Assembly (NCBI GenBank): GCA_009667805.1 | Contig: CM019069.1 | Coordinates: 59,017,422 to 59,081,421 of the forward strand | Direction of reading: 5' to 3' | Length of the DNA: 64,000 bases | DNA from: Leptobrachium leishanense | Taxonomy: Eukaryota > Chordata > Amphibia > Anura > Megophryidae | Shown: piece after piece, positions 12,727 to 24,700 of the stretch | Position numbering within the stretch: position 1 is the stretch's first letter | Layout: each line of letters starts with the position of its first letter | Made by a program: the position numbers and the translations under genes | The notes under the pieces: generated by a model | The model's database searches: none | What the model was told of the DNA's origin: nothing | Seen by the model: only the letters and a program-made list of their open reading frames with translations

Positions 12727-15700
12727 GCTGGCATCCAGGCTCAGGCGAGCCCCCGGCTCGGCTGGGCCTCTAGGCCCAGGCCAAGCCGGGGGCTCGCCTT
12801 AGCCTGGATGCCGGCCAAGCAAGTAGCTCGGCCGGCATCCAAGCTTGGGCGAGCCCCCGACTTGGCTGGGGCCTAGAGGCCCAGCCGAGCCGTGTACTCG
12901 CCTGAGCCTGGAGGACGCCCGAGCAGGCAATTCGGCCGGCCTCCATGCTTAGGTGAGTCCCCGGCTCGCCTGGGCCTCTAGGCCCAGGCCAAGCCGGGGG
13001 CTCGCCTAAGCTTGGATACCGGCCGAGCAAGCAGGGTGGATGTGGAGAGCACATACTCACCTACATCGGCCCTCCAGCGATGGCAGTCCCGCTTCCAGTG
13101 TCCTCTCTCCGTTGGTCGCCGGTATGACGTCACGAAAGCCTTTGACCTCCGGGGTCAAAGGCTTTCGTGACGTCATACCGGCGACCAACGGAGAGAGGAC
13201 ACTGGAAGCGGGACTGCCATCGCTGGAGGAGCTAAGGGCCGATGTAGGTGAGTATGTGTAGGCAACATCCCCCTACATTGGCCCGGAGCTCCAGCGGTGG
13301 CTGTCGCAGGCTGCTCGGCCGGCCTCCAGGCTTAGGCGAGCCCCCGGCTCGGCTGGGCCTGTAGGCCCAAGCCAAGCCAGGGGCTCGCCTGAGCCTGGAG
13401 GCCGGCCGAGCAGCCTGCGACAGCCGGAGGACAGTCACCGCTGGAGCTCAGGGCTAATGTAGGTGAGTATGTGCTCTCCACACCCACCCTGCTTGCTCGG
13501 CCGGTATCCAAGCTTAGGCGAGCCCACGGCTTGGGCCTAGAGGCCCAGCAGAGCCGGGGACTCGCCTGAGCCTGGAGGACACCCGAGCAGGCAACTTGGC
13601 CGGCCTCCATGCTTAGGTGAGTCCCCGGCTCGGCTGGGCCTCTAGGCCCAAGCCAAGCCGGGGGCTCGCCTGAGCCTGGATGCCGACCAAGCAAGCAGGG
13701 TGTGTGTGTGTAGAGCACATACTCACCTACATCGGCCTCGAGTCCTCCACCGGTTCCACACATACTCACCTACATCGGCCCTTAGCTCCTCCAGCGATGG
13801 CAGTCCCGCTTCCAGTGTCCTCTCTCTGTTGGTCACCGGTATGACATCACAAAAGCCTTTGACCCAGGGTCAAAGGCTTTCGTGACGTCATACCGACGAC
13901 CAACGGACACAGAGAGGACGCTGGAAGCGGGACCGCCATCGCTGGAGGAGCTAAGGGCCGATGTAGGTGAGTATGTGTAGGCAACATCCTCCTACATCGG
14001 CCCTGAGCTCCAGCGGTGACCGTCCTCCGGCTGTCGCTGGCTGCTCGGCCGGCCTCTAGGCTTAGGCGAGTCCCCGGCTCGGCTGGGCCTGTAGGCCCAA
14101 GCCAAGCCGGGGGCTCGCCTGAGCCTGGAGTCCGGCCTAGCAGCCTGGACAGCCGGAGGACAGTCACCGCTGGAGCTCAGGGCCGATGTAGGAGAGTATG
14201 TTTTGGCAACTTCGGCCCTGAGCTCCAGCGGTGACCGTCCTCCGGCTGTCGCTGGCTGCTCGGCCAGCCTCTAGGCTTAGGCGAGTCCCCGGCTCGGCTG
14301 GGCCTGTAGGCCCAAGCCAAGCTGGGACCTCGCCTGAGCCTGGAGTCCGGCCTAGCAGCCTGCTCGGCCGGAGGAAGTCACCGCTGGAGGATTCGGGGCT
14401 TGCGGCGTTTAAACAAACGGGTAGCTGCGCGCGGCTCGTGCCGATTTTTTTTTTGCAGGCGGCCGACACGCGCAGCTACCTGTTTGTTTAAACGGCCAGT
14501 TTCAAATGTCAGTCGCGTATGCGCAGTCCGTTTTTTGGCGACGGACACGCCGGACCTTATCCTTTTATAGGATAGATGATATTCTTTCTCTATAAGTCAA
14601 GCTCAATTGCTACACATATTTTCTTATGTTTTGATATTTTAGAACTAAAAGAAAAAAGAGTATGCAATACTGTTGTTATGTTTATTATACCACTCCATGT
14701 TGGCTTCATCACTTCTACCATCTCATGACTGTCCCATCACTTCTTCATCTCATGGCTACCCCATCACTTCTACCATCTCATGACTGCCCCATCACTTCTA
14801 CCATCTCATGACTGTCCCATCACTTCTACCATCTCATGGCTACCCCATCACTTCTACCATCTCATGACTGCCCCATCACTTCTACCATCTCATGACTGCC
14901 CCATCACTTCTACCATCTCATAGCTACCCCATCACTTCTACCATCTCATGACTGCCCCATCACTTCTACCATCTCATGACTGTCCCATCACTTCTACCAT
15001 CTCATGGCTACCCCATCACTTCTACCATATCATGGCTACCCCATCACTTCTACCATCTCATGACTGTCCCATCACTTCTACCATCTCATGACTGCCCCAT
15101 CACTTCTACCATCTCATGGCTACCCCATCACTTCTACCATCTCATGACTGCCCCATCACTTCTACCATCTCATGACTGTCCCATCACTTATACCATCTCA
15201 TGGCTGCCCCATCACTTCTACCATCTCATGGCTACCCCATCACTTCTACCATCTCATGGCTACCCCATCACTTCTACCACCTCATGACTGCCCCATCACT
15301 TCTACCATCTCATGGCTACCCCATCACTTCTACCATCTCATGACTGCCCCATCACTTCTACCATCTCATGACTGTCCCATCACTTCTACCATCTCATGGA
15401 TACTCCATCACTTCTACCATCTCATGGCTACCCCATCACTACTACCATCTCATGGCTACCCCATCACATCTACCATCTCATGGCTACCCCATCACTTCTA
15501 CCATCTCATGACTGCCCCATCACTTCTACCATCTCATGGCTACGCCATCACTTCTACAATCTCATGACTGTCCCATCACTTCTACAATCTCATGGCTACT
15601 CCATCACTTTTACCATCTCATGGCTACCCCATCACTTCTACCATCTCATGGCTACCCCATCACTTCTACCATCTCATGGCTACCCCATCACTTCTACCAC

Positions 15701-18700
15701 CTCATGACTGCCCCATCACTTCTACCATCTCATGGCTACCCCATCACTTCTACCATCTCATGACTGCCCCATCACTTCTACCATCTCATGACTGTCCCAT
15801 CACTTCTACCATCTCATGGCTACCCCATCACTTCTACCATCTCATGGCTACCCCATCACGGCCCAGCCGAGCCGTGGACTCGCCTGAGCCTGGAGGACGC
15901 CCGAGCAGGCAATTCGACCGGCCTCCATGCTTAGGTGAGTCCCCGGCTCGGCTGGGCCTCTAGGCCCAGGCCAAGCCGGGGGCTCGCCTAAGCTTGGATA
16001 CCGGCCGAGCAAGCAGGGTGGATGTGGAGAGCACATACTCACCTACATCGGCCCTCCAGCGATGGCAGTCCCGCTTCCAGTGTCCTCTCTCCGTTGGTCG
16101 CCGGTATGACGTCACGAAAGCCTTTGACCCCCGGGGTCAAAGGCTTTCGTGACATCATACCGGCGACCAACGGAGAGAGGACACTGGAAGCGGGACTGCC
16201 ATCGCTGGAGGAGCTAAGGGCCGATGTAGGTGAGTATGTGTAGGCAACATCCCCCTACATTGGCCCGGAGCTCCAGCGGTGGCTGTCGCAGGCTGCTCGG
16301 CCGGCCTCCAGGCTTAGGCGAGCCCCCGGCTCGGCTGGGCCTGTAGGCCCAAGCCAAGCCAGGGGCTCGCCTGAGCCTGGAGGCCGGCCGAGCAGCCTGC
16401 GACAGCCGGAGGACAGTCACCGCTGGAGCTCAGGGCTAATGTAGGTGAGTATGTGCTCTCCACACCCACCCTGCTTGCTCTGGCCGGTATCCAAGCTTAG
16501 GCGAGCCCCCGGCTTGGGCCTAAGGCCCAGCAGAGCCGGGGACTCGCCTGAGCCTGGAGGACACCCGAGCAGGCAACTTGGCCGGCCTCCATGCTTAGGT
16601 GAGTCCCCGGCTCGGCTGGGCCTCTAGGCCCAAGCCAAGCCGGGGGCTCGCCTGAGCCTGGATGCCGACCAAGCAAGCAGGGTGTGTGTGTGTAGAGCAC
16701 ATACTCACCTACATCGGCCTCGAGTCCTCCACCGGTTCCACACATACTCACCTACATCGGCCCTTAGCTCCTCCCGCGATGGCAGTCCCGCTTCCAGTGT
16801 CCTCTCTCTGTTGGTCACCGGTATGACATCACAAAAGCCTTTGACCCAGGGTCAAAGGCTTTCGTGACGTCATACCGACGACCAACGGACACAGAGAGGA
16901 CGCTGGAAGCGGGACCGCCATCGCTGGAGGAGCTAAGGGCCGATGTAGGTGAGTGAGTATGTGTAGGCAACATCCTCCTACATCGGCCCTGAGCTCCAGC
17001 GGTGACCGTCCTCCGGCTGTCGCTGGCTGCTCGGCCGGCCTCTAGGCTTAGGCGAGTCCCCGGCTCGGCTGGGCCTGTAGGCCCAAGCCAAGCCGGGGGC
17101 TCGCCTGAGCCTGGAGTCCGGCCTAGCAGCCTGGACAGCCGGAGGACAGTCACCGCTGGAGCTCAGGGCCGATGTAGGGGAGTATGTTTTGGCAACTTCG
17201 GCCCTGAGCTCCAGCGGTGACCGTCCTCCGGCTGTCGCTGGCTGCTCGGCCAGCCTCTAGGCTTAGGCGAGTCCCCGGCTCGGCTGGGCCTGTAGGCCCA
17301 AGCCAAGCTGGGACCTCGCCTGAGCCTGGAGTCCGGCCTAGCAGCCTGCTCGGCCGGAGGAAGTCACCGCTGGAGGATTCGGGGCTTGCGGCGTTTAAAC
17401 AAACGGGTAGCTGCGCGCGGCTCGTGCCGATTTTTTTTTTGCAGGCGGCCGACACGCGCAGCTACCTGTTTGTTTAAACGGCCAGTTTCAAATGTCAGTC
17501 GCGTATGCGCAGTCCGTTTTTTGGCGACGGACACGCCGGACCTTATCCTTTTATAGGATAGATGATATTCTTTCTCTATAAGTCAAGCTCAATTGCTACA
17601 CATATTTTCTTATGTTTTGATATTTTAGAACTAAAAGAAAAAAGAGTATGCAATACTGTTGTTATGTTTATTATACCACTCCATGTTGGCTTCATCACTT
17701 CTACCATCTCATGACTGTCCCATCACTTCTTCATCTCATGGCTACCCATCACTTCTACCATCTCATGACTGCCCCATCACTTCTACCATCTCATGACTGT
17801 CCCATCACTTCTACCATCTCATGGCTACCCATCACTTCTACCATCTCATGACTGCCCCATCACTTCTACCATCTCATGACTGCCCCATCACTTCTACCAT
17901 CTCATGGCAACCCCATCACTTCTACCATCTCATGACTGCCCCATCACTTCTACCATCTCATGACTGTCCCATCACTTCTACCATCTCATGGCTACCCCAT
18001 CACTTCTACCATATCATGGCTACCCCATCACTTCTACCATCTCATGACTGTCCCATCACTTCTACCATCTCATGACTGCCCCATCACTTCTACCATCTCA
18101 TGGCTACCCCATCACTTCTACCATCTCATGACTGCCCCATCACTTCTACCATCTCATGACTGTCCCATCACTTCTACCATCTCATGGCTGCCCCATCACT
18201 TCTACCATCTCATGGCTACCCCATCACTTCTACCATCTCATGGCTACCCCATCACTTCTACCACCTCATGACTGCCCCATCACTTCTACCATCTCATGGC
18301 TACCCCATCACTTCTACCATCTCATGACTGCCCCATCACTTCTACCATCTCATGACTGTCCCATCACTTCTACCATCTCATGGATACTCCATCACTTCTA
18401 CCATCTCATGGCTACCCCATCACTACTACCATCTCATGGCTACCCCATCACTTCTACCATCTCATGGCTACCCCATCACTTCTACCATCTCATGACTGCC
18501 CCATCACTTCTACCATCTCATGGCTACGCCATCACTTCTACAATCTCATGACTGTCCCATCACTTCTACAATCTCATGGCTACTCCATCACTTTTACCAT
18601 CTCATGGCTACCCCATCACTTCTACCATCTCATGGCTACCCCTTCACTTCTACCATCTCATGGCTACCCCATCACTTCTACCACCTCATGACTGCCCCAT

Positions 18701-21700
18701 CACTTCTACCATCTCATGGCTACCCCATCACTTCTACCATCTCATGACTGCCCCATCACTTCTACCATCTCATGACTGTCCCATCACTTCTACCATCTCA
18801 TGGCTACCCCATCACTTCTACCATGTCATGGCTACCCCATCACTACTACCATCTCATGGCTACCCCATCACTTCTACCATCTCATGGCTACCCCATCACT
18901 ACTACCATCTCATGGCTACCCCATCACTTCTACCATCTCATGACTGCCCCATCACTTCTACCATCTCATGGCTACCCCATCACTTCTACCATCTCATGGC
19001 TACCCCATCACTTCTACCACCTCATGACTGCCCCATCACTTCTACCATCTCATGACTGCCTGCCCATCACTTCTACCATCTCATGACTGTCCCATCACTT
19101 CTACCATCTCATGGCTACCCATCACTTCTACCATCTCATGACTGCCCCATCACTTCTACCATCTCATGACTGTCCCATCACGTCTACCATCTCATGGCTA
19201 CCCCATCACTTCTACCATCTCATGGCTACCCCATCACTTCTACCACCTCATGACTGCCCCATCACTTCTACCATCTCATGGCTACCCCATCACTTCTACC
19301 ATCTCATGACTGCCCCATCACTTCTACCATCTCATGGCTACCCCATCACTACTACCATCTCATGGCTACCCATTTCACTTCTACCATCTCATGGCTACCC
19401 CATCACTTCTACCATCTCATGACTGCCCCATCACTTCTACCATCTCATGGCTACGCCATCACTTCTACAATCTCATGACTGCCCCATCACTTCTACCATC
19501 TCATGGCTACCCCATCACTTTTACCATCTCATGACTGCTCTATCACTTCTACCATCTCATGGCTACCCCATCACTTCTACCATCTCATGACTGCCTGCCC
19601 ATCACTCTTCTACCATCTCATGACTGTCCCATCACTTCTACCATCTCATGGCTACCCCATCACTTCTACCATCTCATGACTGCCCCATCACGTCTACCAT
19701 CTCATGGCTACCCCATCACCTTTACCATCTCATGACTGCCCCATCACTTCTACCATCTCATGACTGTCCCATCACTTCTACCATCTCATGGCTGCCCCAT
19801 CACTTCTACCTTATCATGACTGTCCCATCACTTCTACCATCTCATGACTGCCCCATCACTTCTACCATCTCATGGCTACCCCATCACTTCTACCATCTCA
19901 TGACTGCCCCATCACTTCTACCATCTCATGACTGTCCCATCACTTCTACCATCTCATGACTGCCCCATCACTTCTACCATCTCATGTCTGTCCCATCACT
20001 TCTACCATCTCATGGCTACCCCATCACTTCTACCATCTCATGACTGCCCCATCACTTCTACCATCTCATGACTGTCCCATCACTTCTACCATCTCATGGC
20101 TGCCCCATCACTTCTACCATCTCATGACTGTCCCATCACTTTTTCATCTCATGGCTACCCCATCACTTCTACCATCTCATGACTGTCCCATCACTTCTAC
20201 CATCTCATGGCTACGCCATCACTTCTACAATCTCATGACTGTCCCATCACTTCTACCATCTCATGGCTACCCCATCACTTTTACCATCTCATGACTGCTC
20301 TATCACATCTACCATCTCATGGCTACCCCATCACTTCTACCATCTCATGACTGCCCCATCACGTCTACCATCTCATGGCTACCTCATCACTTTTACCATC
20401 TCATGACTGCCCCATCACTTCTACCATCTCATGACTGTCCCATCACTTCTACCATCTCATAATTGTCCCATCACTTCTACCATCTCATGACTGTCCCATC
20501 ACTTCTACCATCTCATGGCTACCCCATCACTTTTACCATCTCATGACTGTCCCATCACTTCTACCATCTCATGGCTACCCCATCACTTTTACCATCTCAT
20601 GACTGCTCTATCACATCTACCATCTCATGGCTACCCCATCACTTCTACCACCTCATGACTGCCCCATCACTTCTACCATCTCATGGCTACCCCATCACTT
20701 CTACCATCTCATGACTGCCCCATCACTTCTACCATCTCATGGCTACCCCATCACTACTACCATCTCATGGCTACCCATTTCACTTCTACCATCTCATGGC
20801 TACCCCATCACTTCTACCATCTCATGACTGCCCCATCACTTCTACCATCTCATGGCTACGCCATCACTTCTACAATCTCATGACTGTCCCATCACTTCTA
20901 CCATCTCATGGCTACCCCATCACTTTTACCATCTCATGACTGCTCTATCACTTCTACCATCTCATGGCTACCCCATCACTTCTACCATCTCATGACTGCC
21001 TGCCCATCACTTCTACCATCTCATGACTGTCCCATCACTTCTACCATCTCATGGCTACCCCATCACTTCTACCATCTCATGACTGCCCCATCACGTCTAC
21101 CATCTCATGGCTACCCCATCACCTTTACCATCTCATGACTGCCCCATCACTTCTACCATCTCATGACTGTCCCATCACTTCTACCATCTCATGGCTGCCC
21201 CATCACTTCTACCTTATCATGACTGTCCCATCACTTCTACCATCTCATGACTGCCCCATCACTTCTACCATCTCATGGCTACCCCATCACTTCTACATCT
21301 CATGACTGCCCCATCACTTCTACCATCTCATGACTGTCCCATCACTTCTACCATCTCATGACTGCCCCATCACTTCTACCATCTCATGTCTGTCCCATCA
21401 CTTCTACCATCTCATGACTACCCCATCACTTCTACCATCTCATGACTGCCCCATCACTTCTACCATCTCATGACTGTCCCATCACTTCTACCATCTCATG
21501 GCTGCCCCATCACTTCTACCATCTCATGACTGTCCCATCACTTTTTCATCTCATGGCTACCCCATCACTTCTACCATCTCATGACTGTCCCATCACTTCT
21601 ACCATCTCATGGCTACGCCATCACTTCTACAATCTCATGACTGTCCCATCACTTCTACCATCTCATGGCTACCCCATCACTTTTACCATCTCATGACTGC

Positions 21701-24700
21701 TCTATCACATCTACCATCTCATGGCTACCCCATCACTTCTACCATCTCATGACTGCCCCATCACGTCTACCATCTCATGGCTACCTCATCACTTTTACCA
21801 TCTCATGACTGCCCCATCACTTCTACCATCTCATGACTGTCCCATCACTTCTACCATCTCATAATTGTCCCATCACTTCTACCATCTCATGACTGTCCCA
21901 TCACTTCTACCATCTCATGGCTACCCCATCACTTCTACCACCTCATGACTGTCCCATCACTTCTACCATCTCATGGATGCCACATCACTTCTACCATCTC
22001 ATGACTGTGTACCAACTCCTGGCTGTACCATCTATACACTAGAGCAGTGTTTCCCAAACCTGTCCTCAGAACCCTCCGCCTCGCCATGTTTGCAGATATC
22101 TGAAGCACAGCGCAGATGATATGATTTGTTGCTCAGTGATTGCAGGATTCAGTCTGCATTTCCCCAACGTAATCTGCAAAATCTGGCATGGTTGAGGGTC
22201 CTGAGGACAGGTTTGGGAAACACTGCACTAGAGTCAATTATTTGAACACATTGCGTTCACAAAAGAAAATTTTTAATTTAAATAAAAGTAAAAAATGTAG
22301 TCATCTTTAATGTCACAGTCTCATGAATTCCCTGTCTTCATGCAAATGGTAGCTAGCTCTGCCCACACCAGTAAGTGATTCAATCAGGGACCATTGGCCT
22401 GTTAATACTATCCATATCTGGCACAGCTTTTGTGTGTATATTCCTGCCCCAACAGCACTTACTTCAGATTAGATTAATGAAATTGCCATTTAAATTGATA
22501 GCGGACATCATTGCAGCTTTCAGCTTACTCACACATTTTATCCACAATAACAATGGCAGTGCTGTGTAAAGCCTGAGCCTCCAAACACAGGAAAATGGCT
22601 TCCAACCATTTTAGTGAAGAAGAAGAAGAAGAAGAAGAAGAAGAAGAAGAAGAAGAAGAAGAGTATATAGATGCCCTGATAAAATGTCCATTCAAAAAGT
22701 CAGAATGCCAAAGAAAGTAGAGTAAGCTTATACTTAAACTGATTTTGAGCAACTGTGAAATATATTTCTTGGATTGCTTGTTGAGTGCCTTAGGGTGCTA
22801 TGGTAACATTGTTGATGTTTTCTTACCGTGAATATAAACATATGTTTCATTGGTCACACGGTTTATATAGGGTGCAGGGCGAAGAATATTAATTTGACAT
22901 CTGTAAATATCTGTGTGGTTGACATCAAGCTTGAAAATGGTGAACGCAAAGGTCCTGTTGTTATTGGTTCTCCGCAAATGACATGGAATTTGTTCTTCCC
23001 AGTTATGGAAAACGATATTCTTGCCGTTGGTGTACAAAAGGCACGCTTGCTGTCTTTTTTCTCCCTTCAATAAAGTCAGGTTAAACTTAGAGTCCTGGGT
23101 TGGCGTGTGCTCGCATGGAATGTCGACATGACCATGATGGTGAGCAATAATCACATTTGGAGTGTGGCAGCTTGATGATTGTGCTGAAAAATCAAACACG
23201 ATAAAATAATTATTTTAAACAAACTATATACAAAGCCTGCATCAATTCCACAGCACTGAAAAGGTTTAATGGCAATTCAGCATTGCTGAAGAGCTGCTCA
23301 CTCCAGGATTCTGGCCTCTTTCTAGAGGCTTGGTGGCATGAAGACCTCTATGTTGTTTCCTGGGAAAGCAAGGGAACATCTGCCTTGGTTATTAAGGGAC
23401 ATGGGGATCAAATCCTATTTTTGGGTCATATCAGTGTGTATCTGTCTGTGTATAAGTATCTATGTGGGGTGTTCTGAAGGATGGTAGTTAGGGTTGTTGT
23501 TGGAGGAGCATAAGCAGAGACTTGCTAAGGTCAAATGAATATTAATTTGGCCTTAGGCATGAATTAGTGTGGTCGAAAAACATAAGAAAGAGAGGAGAGG
23601 GACATGTCTGTGTGTACCCATCTGTGTGAGCGTAGCTATCTACGTGTGTGGGAGCAGTTGAGGCTGCGGGCATTCTTATGGAGGGTAATTAGGCTTGTTT
23701 TGGGGGGTGCATACCCAAAGTCTTGACCAGGGGCTAATTAATATTTTGCATGACCTTAGGCATGAATGAGAATGGGGAGAGAACAGGTCCATCCATAGGA
23801 AACAGAAGGAGACAGTAAGAGAAAATGTTAGGGATTTAGAGATTTGAGACAGTGAAGAGGAGAGTGAGACTGGTATAGAAAAGTCATAAGGAAAAATATA
23901 CTGGGACATGTTTTGGCATATGGAGGTCCAAGAGATGCAAAAGAAAAAAGAAATATGCTGAACAGATATGTAGAAACCAAGATATGTTTTAATTAATTGA
24001 AGGGTGTAGTGCGTCAGATGAGGAACCCACAAAGACCACTTGACTCATTTTGAGTAAACCTGTACTCTGAGCTAACATGTGATTAGACAAAGATTGTATT
24101 TTATGTTGTCTATTATATGTCATGAAACCTTTTTACAAACTTCATGTCTGTTACATGGTCAACAACATAATCGATTTCTGGTCATAGTTCTATCACCAAA
24201 AGCGGAGATCCAGTGATGTATGGTCACAGCTTGCAGAGGTTGTTTGTTTTTTTTTCTATTGGAGATACACTGCCTGGCCAAAGAAAAGTACTCACTATTT
24301 GGATTTAAATAAGCAAATTGGTGCGAGCCTTCTATTGGATAATTACTGTAGGCAGTGATCAAGACCTAACAAAATTAGGTGACAGAACTCCCCAAGATTT
24401 CTGTCCATTCATGATTCCGGTCTTAATAAAGATTACCGTGAGCCGAAGCAGCTGAAGCACTTTTTTAACTACGAGAATGTAATTCCTCTGGCAAATGCCG
24501 AAAAATTGTCCTTACCATGAATTCCCACTGCACTTAAGCGACGGAAAATCCCTTAGTTATAGACAGTTCTATAATTGTGTCTAAATAGAAAAGTATTGCA
24601 GCTTCCCAGTATAACAGTCAAATGGGAACTGTGTTCCTCCTGCTAAAATAGTGAGAGAACTGCATTCCCAGGCATTCCTGCTGGACTTGAGCCCTGATTG

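Noticed and set aside
12271..12876. Overlapping ORFs on both strands with IYIYTH and CVCVCV runs
   Set aside because: They are translations of CG, AT/AC and TG simple repeats.
14976..22010. Many 60-160-codon ORFs rich in LPSHDCPITSTIS-type repeats
   Set aside because: They are the 28-bp satellite read in rotating frames; no start context or non-repeat part.
14704..22010. CRISPR-like regular repeats
   Set aside because: Units join head to tail with no unique spacers, and the sequence is a vertebrate intron.
22798..23199. Single-exon 133-codon gene starting MFDFSAQ
   Set aside because: The first five codons are intron and the last ones pass the donor; splice sites at 23184 and 22827 make it an internal exon.
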